The notes beneath the pieces were generated by a model, which was not told the DNA's origin, did not search any database, and saw only the letters and a program-made list of their open reading frames with translations. Below are positions 16,442-25,491 of a stretch of 64,000 bases of DNA, in pieces (positions within the stretch are counted from its first letter, which is position 1; each line of letters begins with the position of its first letter). The translations under genes were made by a program, and so were the position numbers. Origin of the DNA: Paenarthrobacter sp. A20 (lineage in GTDB: Bacteria; Actinomycetota; Actinomycetes; Actinomycetales; Micrococcaceae); NCBI RefSeq assembly GCF_024168825.1, contig NZ_JALJWH010000001.1, positions 806,001 to 870,000 on the forward strand, given 5' to 3'.

Positions 16442-17781
16442 CGCTGCGCCTGCGGATGACACTGGTCATCGCAGCGGCCATCACCCTCACCGTTTCACTG
16501 TTTGCAGTACTGGTGTACGTCTTCGTGGGTCATGAACTACGTAAGAACGAGGATCTTTCCCTGAGGCGCGAGTCGGATCGCATCATCCAGCTGATCCAGA
16601 CCGATCCCAACTGGCAAGGGTTTTCACAGTGCACCTGGGTCCGTTCGCCGGCCTGTGCACAACTGGTCTCGCCAACTCCCAGCGAAGACCCGGACTCCGG
16701 CGCCGGGCCGGCCTTGCCCATCACCGCCCAGATGCGGGAGGTGGCATCCGGCAAGAGCGCGGCTTTCTTTACGGAAGCGGCCATCGGCGACGATCCCATC
16801 CGCGTGTACGTCAGGCCCCTGCCGAACCAACGGGCTTTGGTGGTGGGGGTCAGGGATGACAGGGTGTTGGCCACCTTTGAGCGTCTCGGCTGGCTGCTCG
16901 CGGCGACGGTGCTGGGCGCCCTGGTGGTGGCTGCCGGCACTGCCTACGTAGCCGCAAGGCGCGGACTTCGCCCGGTGGATCGGCTCACAGCGGTAGCCGA
17001 GAGTATTGCCCAAACCCGCAATACCGACATCAGGATTCCCCGAAGCAAAACCACCGAAATCAACAGGCTCGGCAGCGCGTTCAATACGATGCTGAGTGAA
17101 TTGGAAGAATCCCGCCGCCAGCAGGAACAGCTGATTGCCGACGCCTCCCACGAACTGCGCACTCCCCTGACGTCGCTGCGAACCAACGCAGCCATGCTCA
17201 GGAATCCCGAACTGTCGCAGGGCAGCAAAGAACGCATCACCGGGGCCTTGGAGCATGAGCTGATAGCGATGCAGTCCCTCATCGAGGACCTGATCGACCT
17301 GGCTCGACACGATGAGGCCCCTTCCTTCATCGAGGAAATGGACCTCAACGAACTTGTTCTCTTCTGCATGGACAATGCCGAACGCCGGTACCCCGGGGTC
17401 GCGTGGTCCTTGGAAGGACCCGGCGGGCCTCTCCTGGTGACAGGGGAACGTGTCAGGCTGGCCCGCGCCATCGCGAACTTGCTGGACAATGCCGGCAAAT
17501 TCACGCCGTCGCCGGGCCATGTCCGGGTAGCCCTGGGCGCTTCTCAGGGCGCGGTCACCCTCGATGTGCGGGACACGGGACCGGGCATTCCGTCGGAGGA
17601 TCTGGACCATGTCTTTGACCGGTTCTACCGTTCCACCAGCGCGCGGAGCGTCGCCGGATCCGGTGTGGGACTCGCCGTGGTTCAGCACGTAGCCACCGCC
17701 CATCACGGCACGGCAAAAGCGCATCCGAGCCCAAGCGGGGCACACTTCAGCCTGACGCTGCCGCTGGCCGAGGGCAACTAA
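16438..17781 (+). CDS. Sensor histidine kinase, MprB-like
   Basis: A 447-residue membrane kinase starting at GTG inside the regulator's stop region. TM1 is about 9-30, an extracellular sensor is 31-150, TM2 is about 151-173 and a HAMP domain follows. The H-box is ASHELRTP with phospho-acceptor His238. N-, G1- and G2-boxes are visible (NLLDNAGKFTP, DTGPGIP, GSGVGLAVV). It should autophosphorylate and signal to the preceding regulator. The stimulus is unknown, though MprAB-type pairs often sense envelope stress. Confidence 0.92.
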   Translation: MTLRLRMTLVIAAAITLTVSLFAVLVYVFVGHELRKNEDLSLRRESDRIIQLIQTDPNWQGFSQCTWVRSPACAQLVSPTPSEDPDSGAGPALPITAQMREVASGKSAAFFTEAAIGDDPIRVYVRPLPNQRALVVGVRDDRVLATFERLGWLLAATVLGALVVAAGTAYVAARRGLRPVDRLTAVAESIAQTRNTDIRIPRSKTTEINRLGSAFNTMLSELEESRRQQEQLIADASHELRTPLTSLRTNAAMLRNPELSQGSKERITGALEHELIAMQSLIEDLIDLARHDEAPSFIEEMDLNELVLFCMDNAERRYPGVAWSLEGPGGPLLVTGERVRLARAIANLLDNAGKFTPSPGHVRVALGASQGAVTLDVRDTGPGIPSEDLDHVFDRFYRSTSARSVAGSGVGLAVVQHVATAHHGTAKAHPSPSGAHFSLTLPLAEGN

Positions 17782-17794
17782 CACCCCGGGCCAG

Positions 17795-18451
17795 CTAGCC
17801 GACCAAGTTCTCCGCCGCGCCATCCATGTGCGCGATGATCGTCTCGCGCGCCTTGGCCGCATTCCCGGTCTCAATGGCAGCGACAATGTCGTGATGCCTC
17901 CCGACACTCATGTTCCGCGTGGCGCGTTCCAACCCGGCGAACATGATGGACATCCGGATGGAGCCCTCCAGGGATTCCCACGAATGCAGCAGGGTTTCGT
18001 TTCCGGACAGGCGGCAGAGCGTGCGGTGGAACTCAAGGTCGGATTCGATCCGTTCCTCCAGGGATGACTTCGAGGCCTTCTCCATAGCGTCGACGGCGGC
18101 ACGCAGCTCTGCGAGCGCGGCTTCCTTGTCCGGCATGTCACTGAGTGTCCGGGCCGCCAACGATTCCAGGACACCGCGGACGGAGAAGATGTCGCGGATT
18201 TCCTTGACGTCCAGGTGCCGCACGGACATCCTGCCCCGTGCTCCAGCGGAGATCAGGCCTTCCTGTTCCAGCTGGCGCAGGGCTTCGCGGAGCGTGCCGC
18301 GACTGATCTGCAGCATCTCGGAAAGCTCGGTTTCAACGAGGTGCCGCCCAGGCTCAAGCTCACCGCTGGTGATGGCGGTCCGCAGTGCTGCGAGCGCCTG
18401 TTCGCGCAAGCTCTTCTTCTCAAGTCCCAGGAGGGATGCGGTGGCGGCCAT
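17795..18451 (-). CDS. GntR family (FadR/FCD) transcriptional regulator of the sugar locus
   Basis: A 218-residue regulator. The N-terminal winged helix (LREQALAALRTAITSGELEPGRHLVETELSE then SRGTLREALRQLEQEGLI) is classic GntR. The helical FCD effector domain has the metal/ligand residues of the family (D...EFHRTL, RHHDIVAAIE). It lies next to the split transketolase. Its own promoter region contains an element (18493-18504) matching the repeats in the divergent promoter at 21908-21998, so it probably controls both and itself. Confidence 0.9.
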   Translation of the reverse strand: MAATASLLGLEKKSLREQALAALRTAITSGELEPGRHLVETELSEMLQISRGTLREALRQLEQEGLISAGARGRMSVRHLDVKEIRDIFSVRGVLESLAARTLSDMPDKEAALAELRAAVDAMEKASKSSLEERIESDLEFHRTLCRLSGNETLLHSWESLEGSIRMSIMFAGLERATRNMSVGRHHDIVAAIETGNAAKARETIIAHMDGAAENLVG

Positions 18452-18492
18452 GGTGTGTCCTCGGTTCTATGGGCGACTGCTGACAGTCCGTT

Positions 18493-18504
18493 GTTAACTG
18501 TCGA
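18493..18504 (-). promoter_or_regulatory. Putative GntR operator in its own promoter
   Basis: GTTAACTGTCGA (minus strand TCGACAGTTAAC) is 42 bp upstream of gntR. It matches the motif (T)GT(C/T)NACAGT(C/T)AAC found three times in the 21.9-kb divergent promoter. Confidence 0.55.
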
Positions 18505-18511
18505 TACTACG

Positions 18512-18557
18512 GGCAGGAGTGCGGGACGGGCAGTCATGTCCGTCCCGCACTCCTGCC
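18512..18557 (-). terminator. Long hairpin downstream of the transketolase operon
   Basis: An 18-bp perfect stem (18512-18529 with 18540-18557), loop 10 nt, 15 bp past the transketolase C-subunit stop. No T-run follows on the minus strand, so it may stabilise the mRNA 3' end or act with Rho. It also shields the gntR promoter from read-through. Confidence 0.55.
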
Positions 18558-18572
18558 GGAAAGCAAAAAAGT

Positions 18573-19568
18573 TCAGCCGAGTTCCGCCAGCACCTTCGCC
18601 ACAATTCGGTCCACGGACAGCCCGTACCGTTCGTGCAGCGTCGGCAGCGCTCCGGCGTCGAGGAATTGGTCCGGAAGTGCAATGGGAACCACGCGCTTGC
18701 CGAGACCGGCGGTGACGACGGCGGACGCAACAGTTTCGAACAGGCCGCCAACTACGGTGTGGTTCTCCAGCGTCACGGCCAGTCGGTCGGTGTTCAGCTC
18801 CGCGAGTACGGTGGCCGAGTCGAACGGCTTGATGGTGGGAGTGTGCACGACGGCGACATCCACGTTGTGGGCGGCCAGTGCCTCCGCGGCCTGCAAAGCA
18901 CGCATGGTCATCAGGCCGGAGGACACGAACACCACATCGTTGCCGCCGCGCAGGACCTTGGCCTTGCCGAGTTCGAACTTATAGTCGTATTCGTCCAGGA
19001 CCGTGGGCACATTGCCTCGGAGCAGGCGCAGATAAGTGGGACCTTCCGAGGCAGCAAGCTGGGGAACGGCCTGTTCGATGTCCACGGAGTCACAAGGGTC
19101 CACGATGGTCAGGTTGGGCATGCCGCGGAAGATCGCCATATCCTCGGTGGCCTGGTGGCTTGGTCCGTAACCGGTGGTCAGGCCTGGGAGGCCGCCGATG
19201 ATGTTGACGTTCAGGTTCGGCTCGGCGATGTCCAGGCACAGGAAGTCGTACGCACGTCGGGCCGCGAACACTGAGTACGTTGACGCGAAGGGAATCAGCC
19301 CGGTTTCGGCCATGCCTGCTGCGGCGCCGAAGAGGAGCTGCTCGGCCATGCCCATCTGGAAGAACCGGTCCGGGAACGCCTTGGCGAAGATGTGCATGTC
19401 CGTGTATTTGCCCAGATCCGCGGTCAGGCCAACAATGCGGGAATCGGCTTCAGCAGCCTTGACCAGCGCATGGCCGAACGGGGCAGGGGTGGTCTTCTGT
19501 CCGGGGTCGGCGAAGGACGCGATCATGGCGGACGTCTTGAGCTTCGGCTTGGTGGTCACGGTGCTCAT
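18573..19568 (-). CDS. Transketolase, C-terminal subunit (split type)
   Basis: A 331-residue protein covering the pyrimidine-binding and C-terminal domains of transketolase: ADLGKYTDMHIFAKAFPDRF, then the conserved MAEQLLFGAAAGMAETGLIPFASTYSVFAARRAYDF with the Glu that activates TPP, and a C-terminal domain (GLMTMRALQAAEAL). Start ATG 19568 overlaps the N-subunit stop (ATGA); the longer frame upstream is spurious. It forms a heterotetramer with the N subunit. In this locus it could process erythrose 4-phosphate with xylulose 5-phosphate. Confidence 0.9.
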   Translation of the reverse strand: MSTVTTKPKLKTSAMIASFADPGQKTTPAPFGHALVKAAEADSRIVGLTADLGKYTDMHIFAKAFPDRFFQMGMAEQLLFGAAAGMAETGLIPFASTYSVFAARRAYDFLCLDIAEPNLNVNIIGGLPGLTTGYGPSHQATEDMAIFRGMPNLTIVDPCDSVDIEQAVPQLAASEGPTYLRLLRGNVPTVLDEYDYKFELGKAKVLRGGNDVVFVSSGLMTMRALQAAEALAAHNVDVAVVHTPTIKPFDSATVLAELNTDRLAVTLENHTVVGGLFETVASAVVTAGLGKRVVPIALPDQFLDAGALPTLHERYGLSVDRIVAKVLAELG

Positions 19569-20461
19569 GCTGAAGCCGTCCCTTCGTATCCTGCGGTCAG
19601 CTGTTCGCGGCAGATCTGCCACTCGTTTTCTTCGATGCGCATGAAGTGCGCCTTTTCGCGGGTTTCAAGCAGCGGCACGCCGCGCCCCACCTTGGTGTCG
19701 CAGAGGATGACCGACGGCCGCCCGACGGGCGCCGCAACTGCGGCGATGTTGTCGAACGCTGCCAGCAACGCACCGACGTCGTTCCCGTCCACGCGCTGGG
19801 TGTACCAACCGAACGATTCCCACTTCTCGGTGACGGGCTCGGTGCGGAGTACGGTGTCGGTGGCGCCGTCAGCCTGGAGGGCGTTGATGTCCACCATGGC
19901 CGTCAGGTTTCCGAGCTGGTGGTGGTGCGCTCCCATGGCGGCCTCCCAGGTGGAGCCTTCATCCAGTTCGCCGTCGGAGAGGAAGTTGATCACGCGGGAT
20001 GCGGCGCCCTGCAAGCGCAGCCCCAAAGCCATGCCGACGGCGATCGTCAGGCCGTGCCCCAGCGAACCGCCGGAAATTTCCATGCCGGGGGTGTACGTGG
20101 ACATTCCGGACATGGGCAGGCGGGAATCGTCGGAACCGTACGTTTCAAGCTCGGCCACCGGAACGATCCCGGCTTCGGCCAGCGCTGCGTAGTGGCCGAT
20201 TGCGTAGTGGCCGGTGGAGAGCAGGAACCGGTCGCGGCCTTCCCAGTGCGGGTCTTCGGCACGGTATGTGAGCTGGTCGGCGTAGACGGCGGACAGCATG
20301 TCGGCGGCGCCCAGCGCTTGGCCAACGTAGCCCTGGCCTTGGACCTCGCCCATGGTCAGGGCGTGGTGGCGGATGCGGTAGGCGGCGGCGCGGATGCGGT
20401 CCACGCGCTCGGGTTTGGGGGCTGCCACGACCGGAGCCGTTTCAACTGATGAGAGAGTCAC
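19565..20461 (-). CDS. Transketolase, N-terminal subunit (split type)
   Basis: A 298-residue TPP-binding half of transketolase. The motif FLSDGELDEGSTWEAAMGAHHHQLGNLTAMVDIN is the D-G-E...N thiamine-diphosphate/Mg site. STGHYAIGHYAALAEAG and GGSLGHGLTIAVGMALG carry the family's active-site His residues. Together with the following gene it makes one enzyme. Split transketolases are frequently dedicated to special pathways (for example apulose 4-phosphate), so the donor/acceptor may differ from the housekeeping enzyme. Confidence 0.9.
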   Translation of the reverse strand: MTLSSVETAPVVAAPKPERVDRIRAAAYRIRHHALTMGEVQGQGYVGQALGAADMLSAVYADQLTYRAEDPHWEGRDRFLLSTGHYAIGHYAALAEAGIVPVAELETYGSDDSRLPMSGMSTYTPGMEISGGSLGHGLTIAVGMALGLRLQGAASRVINFLSDGELDEGSTWEAAMGAHHHQLGNLTAMVDINALQADGATDTVLRTEPVTEKWESFGWYTQRVDGNDVGALLAAFDNIAAVAAPVGRPSVILCDTKVGRGVPLLETREKAHFMRIEENEWQICREQLTAGYEGTASA

Positions 20462-20524
20462 TGGTTTCCTTCCGGAGTCGGGCGCGCACCGATGGGGAGA
20501 ACGCGTCCGACGTCGAGGGGTGCT

Positions 20525-21862
20525 TTAGGCGTTTACCGTCTGGGGAGTTTTACTGGCGGCTTCTTCGGCGAGTTCACGCTCACGCTTGCCCCAGGTTTCT
20601 TTGGTGATCAGTGCTGCCCACAGGCCGATGGCTGCGTAGATGCTGAACAACAGGGCCGGTCCAATCCAGCCCATGCTGACGAACAGCAGGGTGGTGATGA
20701 AAGGCGTGAACCCGGAGACCATGGCGGAGATCTGGTAGGACAACGATGCACCGGAGGAGCGGGTCTTGGCTTGGAAGAGTTCCGGGAACCAGGCGCCCTG
20801 GGCGCCGGCCAGGGAGTTCTGGCAGACAGCGTAGGCGATGACGATCGTAGCGATGATCAGCAGGAAGAAGCCGGTGTTGACCAGCATGAACATCGGGATT
20901 CCGAAGACCACCGCGAAGGCAGTGGACCAGATGTAGACAGGACGGCGGCCAACCTTATCCGTCAGCTTTCCCCAGTAGTAGGTGGCGAAGATACCGATGC
21001 CGGCCGCGATGCAGAGAGCCACCAGGGTTTCCGTCTTGTCCGCCAGGTTATTGGTGTGCAGGTAGGAAATCATGTAAGTCACGGACACGGCGTAACCGGC
21101 AGTTTCAGCGATGCGGAGGCCGATGCCCCGGACAATGTTGCGCCAGTCGGTCTTGATGACCTCCACGATGGGGGACTTCACGATGTCGCCCTTGGCCTTG
21201 ACGTCCTCAAACACCGGGGACTCGGGAACCTTGGAACGGATGATCAAGCCAACAGCCACCAGGACGATGCTGGCGAGGAACGGCACACGCCAGGCCCATT
21301 CGCTGCCGAGGCCAACACTGCTGAGGAAGACGAGGTTGGCGAGCAGGAGTCCAACGGGGAAGCCGGCCTGCACGATGCCCGTGAACTGACCCTTCTTCCG
21401 CCATGGTGCATGCTCGTAGCTCATCAGGATGGCACCGCCCCATTCAGCACCGAAGGCCAGGCCCTGGATGATGCGGACCAGAACCAGGAGCGCAGGCGCA
21501 AGAAGCCCCACCTGCGAGTACGTGGGCAGGAGGCCGATGGCGAAGGTTGCCAGGCCCATGAGGATGAGCGAGGCAACGAGCACCGGCTTACGGCCGAGCT
21601 TGTCGCCGAGGTGGCCGCCGATGATGCCACCCAGCGGACGGGCAGCGAAGCCGACGCCGAGGGTCGCGAAGGAGGCCAGGGTGCCAGTCACCGGGTCGGC
21701 GCCCGGGAAGAACGCTGTACCGAAGTACAGTGCAGCGGCGGTGCCGAAACCGATGAAATCGTAGGTTTCGATGACTGCGCCGACGCCGGAACCGACGGCG
21801 ACGCGCTTTGCTTCCTTGGTTCCATGAACCGGACCACGCATGGTCAGAGCTTCATTGCTCAT
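20525..21862 (-). CDS. MFS transporter, metabolite:H+ symporter (MHS) family
   Basis: A 445-residue, 12-helix transporter. The N terminus VAVGSGVGAVIETYDFIGFG and GGHLGDKLGRKPVL are hallmarks of the MHS subfamily (ShiA/ProP/KgtP-like), with RIIQGLAFGAEWGGA in helix 4. It precedes the split transketolase genes and is transcribed divergently from the catabolic enzymes, so it is most likely the uptake system for the locus's substrate. MHS members usually carry organic acids or polar solutes, so the sugar or polyol identity is not certain. Confidence 0.9.
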   Translation of the reverse strand: MSNEALTMRGPVHGTKEAKRVAVGSGVGAVIETYDFIGFGTAAALYFGTAFFPGADPVTGTLASFATLGVGFAARPLGGIIGGHLGDKLGRKPVLVASLILMGLATFAIGLLPTYSQVGLLAPALLVLVRIIQGLAFGAEWGGAILMSYEHAPWRKKGQFTGIVQAGFPVGLLLANLVFLSSVGLGSEWAWRVPFLASIVLVAVGLIIRSKVPESPVFEDVKAKGDIVKSPIVEVIKTDWRNIVRGIGLRIAETAGYAVSVTYMISYLHTNNLADKTETLVALCIAAGIGIFATYYWGKLTDKVGRRPVYIWSTAFAVVFGIPMFMLVNTGFFLLIIATIVIAYAVCQNSLAGAQGAWFPELFQAKTRSSGASLSYQISAMVSGFTPFITTLLFVSMGWIGPALLFSIYAAIGLWAALITKETWGKRERELAEEAASKTPQTVNA

Positions 21863-21907
21863 GTGTGTCTTTCCCTTTCAAAAGTGCGGCGCTTGTTCGG
21901 CAGCCCC

Positions 21908-21998
21908 ACTGTCGACAGTCAACATAATACGTCAACTGTGACCGACGACACCAGCAATGTCAACAGTCAACCGCAAAGGTTGACTGTTGACAGTTAAC
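21908..21998. promoter_or_regulatory. Cluster of GntR-type operators in the divergent sugar-locus promoter
   Basis: The perfect palindrome ACTGTCGACAGT is at 21908-21919. TGTCAACAGTCAACC (21958-21972) and its exact reverse complement (21978-21992) form a 15-bp inverted repeat. The right arm continues into ACTGTTGACAGT (21983-21994). The same core recurs upstream of gntR (18493-18504). The layout suits co-repression of the transporter/transketolase operon and the plus-strand enzyme operon. Confidence 0.7.
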
Positions 21999-22066
21999 GC
22001 AGCTAACGTGGTGTCCATCACTAAGGTCCCTCTCCGGCGAGGGCCCCAACTTGAGGATCAACGACG

Positions 22067-22909
22067 ATGTTTCATCAACGACTGGGCTGCTCGTCCATCA
22101 GCTTCCGCCACCAGGATCTGGCCACCGCCCTGCACACCATGCGCGGCCTCGGCTTCGAGGAAATCGACCTCGGTGCGCTCCCGGGCGTCTGCGATCATGT
22201 GCCCTACGTCCTGGACGCCGAGGCAGTGGAGGCGGTTGCCGCCGTCGTCACTAGCTCGGGACTGCGCGTCCGATCGGTCAACGGCGACATCGGAGACCTG
22301 AACGCAACGCTCGACGCCGGTGCTCAAGTGGCGCGCGAACGGCACCTGGAAATGCTGCTCACCCTTGCGGCCAAGACCGGCGCGAAAGCCCTGGTCCTCC
22401 CGTGTGGGGCGATCGACCACGAACCAGTGAGCACGCTTGAATGCGACATGGACGCCGTGGCAGCGCAACTCATCCATGCCTCTGTTCGCGCGGCGGAGTT
22501 CGGGGTGGAGCTGTGGACGGAATCCCTGCACTTCTACCGCTTGTGCTGGAACACCGAACGCGCGCAGCTGCTCGCTGACCACCTGGCCGGGTCCGACGTC
22601 GGAATCGTCATGGACTTCAGCCACATCGTCGCCTCCGGCGGCGACCCCGTGGACTTTGTGGACCGCTTCGCTGACCGGATCAAGCACGTCCACCTTCGCG
22701 ACGCCATGCCGGCCACGGAAACCGAACCGGGAAACATCAACCTCAGCATCGGCAACGGCAAGGCCAACTTCGCTGCTGGTCTCGCAGCACTGAGGGACGT
22801 TGGCTACACCGGTCACTTCTCCCTCGAACTCGAAACCCGGGATGTCACGCACGACGAACGCCCGGCCGCCGCCGCCAAAGCGGCCAGCTACATCACAGAC
22901 CTCATCTAA
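22067..22909 (+). CDS. Sugar phosphate isomerase/epimerase (AP_endonuc_2 TIM barrel)
   Basis: A 280-residue TIM-barrel protein of the xylose-isomerase-like superfamily. Metal-site motifs include VELWTESLHFYRL (Glu), VMDFSHIVASGG (Asp, His), HVHLRDAMP (His) and a final FSLELETRD (Glu). It is the first gene of the plus-strand operon and overlaps the promoter motif region closely. In a tetrulose pathway it would isomerise L-erythrulose 1-phosphate to D-erythrulose 4-phosphate. Isomerising the free sugar is an alternative. The start ATG at 22067 follows a weak ribosome site. Confidence 0.8.
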   Translation: MFHQRLGCSSISFRHQDLATALHTMRGLGFEEIDLGALPGVCDHVPYVLDAEAVEAVAAVVTSSGLRVRSVNGDIGDLNATLDAGAQVARERHLEMLLTLAAKTGAKALVLPCGAIDHEPVSTLECDMDAVAAQLIHASVRAAEFGVELWTESLHFYRLCWNTERAQLLADHLAGSDVGIVMDFSHIVASGGDPVDFVDRFADRIKHVHLRDAMPATETEPGNINLSIGNGKANFAAGLAALRDVGYTGHFSLELETRDVTHDERPAAAAKAASYITDLI

Positions 22910-22938
22910 ACCGCGTTACCTCATATTCAAGGAGCACC

Positions 22939-23712
22939 ATGACCACCATCCAGCGCACCGCCGTCCTCACCGGAGCTACCTCCGATCGCGGCATCGGCCT
23001 GACCACTGCCCGTCGCTACGCCAGCCAGGGCTGGGGCATCGTCATTTTGGACCTCGACGGCGAGAAGTCCGCCAAGGTTGCCGCCGAGATCGCCAACGAG
23101 TTCAACGTTCCGGCCTTCGGCTACGAAATCGACGTCGCCGATGAAGCGTCCGTGACCACCGCCCAGGCCGCCGTCGCCGCAGAAGTTGCCGCAGGGAACC
23201 TCCCGCCCGTCGGCGCTTTGGCCAACATCGCCGGCATCACTTCCCCCGTTCCGTTCCTGGAAACCACGCTTGAGCTGTGGCACAAGGTCATGGACGTCAA
23301 CGCCACCGGCACCTACCTCGTCACCAAGGCGTTCCTGCCGGACATGATCGCCAACGGCTGGGGCCGCATCGTGAACATGTCCTCGGTCTCCGCCCAGCGC
23401 GGCGGCGGCGTGTTCGGCAAGGTTCCCTACTCCGCAGCCAAGGCAGCCATCCTCGGCTTCACCAAGGCACTCGCCCGCGAAATCGGCGAGACCGGCGTGA
23501 CCGTCAACGCCATTACCCCCGGCGCCGTGGACACCAACATCCGCGTGGGCAGCACCGACGAGCAGGAAGCCGCCATCAACGCCGGCATCCCCCTGGGTCG
23601 CAACGCCACCACCGAAGAAGTGGCCGCCGTCATCACGTTCCTCTCCTCCGAGGACTCCGCCTACCTCACCGGCACCACCATCGATATCAACGGCGGCAGC
23701 CACATCCACTAA
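22939..23712 (+). CDS. SDR family oxidoreductase (polyol dehydrogenase-like)
   Basis: A 257-residue short-chain dehydrogenase. The nucleotide-binding motif is TGATSDRGIGLTTAR (a TGxxxxxGIG variant), then ILDLDGEK with Asp favouring NAD. The catalytic set is NIAG, Ser (NMSSVSA), Tyr and Lys (VPYSAAKAAI). It is 29 bp after the isomerase gene with AAGGAG before ATG. D-threitol and other polyol dehydrogenases belong here, so oxidation of a tetritol to a tetrulose is the favoured role, inferred from context. Confidence 0.85.
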   Translation: MTTIQRTAVLTGATSDRGIGLTTARRYASQGWGIVILDLDGEKSAKVAAEIANEFNVPAFGYEIDVADEASVTTAQAAVAAEVAAGNLPPVGALANIAGITSPVPFLETTLELWHKVMDVNATGTYLVTKAFLPDMIANGWGRIVNMSSVSAQRGGGVFGKVPYSAAKAAILGFTKALAREIGETGVTVNAITPGAVDTNIRVGSTDEQEAAINAGIPLGRNATTEEVAAVITFLSSEDSAYLTGTTIDINGGSHIH

Positions 23713-23745
23713 TTCGAGCTGCTCGAAAGAATCCCAGGACCCACC

Positions 23746-25482
23746 ATGACCAGAATCTTCAACGATCCCGCCGACTTTGCCGACGAAGCCCTTGCCGGTT
23801 TCTGTGACGCCCACTCGGACCTTGTCCGCCACGTGGAAGGTGGCGCAGTCCGCCGCGGCCGCCCGGCAATGCCCAAGGTCGCCGTCATCACCGGCGGCGG
23901 CTCAGGACACTACCCGGCCTTCGCCGGCATCATCGGGCCGGGCTTCGCTGACGGTGCCGTGGTGGGCAACATCTTCACCTCGCCGTCAGCGCAACAGGCC
24001 TTCTCGGTGGCCAAGGCTGCCAATTCGGGAGCCGGCGTCGTCTTCACCTACGGCAACTACGCCGGGGATGTCATGAACTTCGGCATGGCCAGCGAGCTCT
24101 TGAACGCCGAGGGCATCCCGACGGAAAACGTGCTGGTCACCGACGATATCGCCAGCGCCTCCCCCGATGAAATCGACAAGCGCCGTGGTATTGCCGGTGA
24201 CTTCGCGGTCTTCAAGGTCATGGGAGCTGCCGCCGAGGCCGGGCTCGACCTGGATTCCGTGGTTCGTTTGGGGCGCAAGGCCAACAGCCTCACCAAGACC
24301 ATCGGCACGGCGTTCAGCGGCTGTACCTTCCCCGGCGCCGACCAGCCGTTGTTCCGCCTTCCCGAGGGACAGATGGGTCTGGGCCTGGGCATTCACGGCG
24401 AGCCTGGACTGTTCGATACCGAGCTGCCATCCGCCGTCGAACTTGGCCAGGAACTGGTGCAGCGCGTGTTGGCCGAAACGCCCGCGGACAGCTCTACCCG
24501 CCTCGCCGTGATCCTCAACGGTCTGGGTTCCACCAAGCACGAGGAATTGTTCGTCCTCTGGCGCACTGTGGCTCCACTGCTCCGCGAGGCCGGCTACACC
24601 CTGGTCATGCCCGAGGTGGGCGAGCTGGTGACCAGCCTGGACATGGCCGGCGCTTCACTGACGCTGACCTGGCTGGACGAAGAGCTGGAGCAGTACTGGA
24701 CCGCGCCGGCTCTGACACCGGCGTACCGTCGGGGTGCTGTGGGCTTTGATGTTGCTTCCGCTGGCGCGGAAGAAGCGGAGCTGGATACCGCCGCTGCGGC
24801 CGACTACTCCTCCACAGACGAGTCCCGCGCCTACGCCGCACAGTGCCTCAAGGCGCTGGACACCACCTCGGCCTTGCTGCGCGTCTCTGAGGCCATGCTG
24901 GGCGACATGGATGCAATCGCCGGCGACGGTGATCACGGCCGTGGAATGGTTCGTGGGTCCGCCGCGGCCGACCAGGCCGCAGCCGTCGCCTTTGAACGCG
25001 GCGCAGGAGCGGGCTCACTGCTGATCGCCGCTGGCGACGCGTGGGCAGACAAGGCCGGCGGAACCTCCGGCGTCCTGTGGGGTGCCGGGCTACGCGCCTT
25101 TGGCGAACGGTTGGGAGACGCAGAGACCCCGACGCCGGACGTCCTCGCCGAGTCTGTCCGCGCCTTCGCGGACCGCATCGCGAGCCTCGGCAAGGCCGAA
25201 ATCGGCGATAAAACAATGATGGATGCGCTGCTGCCGTTCGCCTCCTCACTGGAGGAACGCGTCGCTGCGGGCACCCATGCGGAGCAGGCGTGGGCAGCCG
25301 CGGCAGCGGACGCCACCCGGGCCGCTGCCTCCACCGCGGAACTTCGCCCCCTGAAGGGACGCGCCAGGCCCTTGGCCGAGAAGAGCATCGGTACGCCGGA
25401 TCCCGGGGCGACGTCGCTCGCCATGGTGTTTGCCGCCGTCGGGCCTCACTTCACTGCCGTTCCCGTTGCAGCAACCACCTAG
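23746..25482 (+). CDS. Dihydroxyacetone kinase family protein, DhaK-DhaL fusion
   Basis: A 578-residue ATP-dependent ketose kinase. The DhaK domain spans about 1-330, with GGGSGHYPAFAG and His217 (GIHGEPG), which forms the covalent hemiaminal with the ketose carbonyl. The DhaL nucleotide domain is about 370-575, with GDGDHG at 393-398. L- and D-erythrulose kinases (LerK/DerK) of tetritol pathways have the same architecture and size. In this operon a tetrulose is the favoured substrate over dihydroxyacetone, because an RpiB isomerase follows directly. Confidence 0.88.
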   Translation: MTRIFNDPADFADEALAGFCDAHSDLVRHVEGGAVRRGRPAMPKVAVITGGGSGHYPAFAGIIGPGFADGAVVGNIFTSPSAQQAFSVAKAANSGAGVVFTYGNYAGDVMNFGMASELLNAEGIPTENVLVTDDIASASPDEIDKRRGIAGDFAVFKVMGAAAEAGLDLDSVVRLGRKANSLTKTIGTAFSGCTFPGADQPLFRLPEGQMGLGLGIHGEPGLFDTELPSAVELGQELVQRVLAETPADSSTRLAVILNGLGSTKHEELFVLWRTVAPLLREAGYTLVMPEVGELVTSLDMAGASLTLTWLDEELEQYWTAPALTPAYRRGAVGFDVASAGAEEAELDTAAAADYSSTDESRAYAAQCLKALDTTSALLRVSEAMLGDMDAIAGDGDHGRGMVRGSAAADQAAAVAFERGAGAGSLLIAAGDAWADKAGGTSGVLWGAGLRAFGERLGDAETPTPDVLAESVRAFADRIASLGKAEIGDKTMMDALLPFASSLEERVAAGTHAEQAWAAAAADATRAAASTAELRPLKGRARPLAEKSIGTPDPGATSLAMVFAAVGPHFTAVPVAATT

Positions 25483-25491
25483 GAGAATCTC

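Noticed and set aside
16624..17907. Minus-strand frame (427 codons) opposite the histidine kinase
   Set aside because: It is the shadow of a clear kinase with intact H-, N- and G-boxes; no family features in the shadow.
20492..21997. Long open frame (501 codons) on the plus strand
   Set aside because: It is antisense to the MHS transporter gene, is rich in E, D, G and H without domain character, and reflects high-GC codon bias in the shadow frame.
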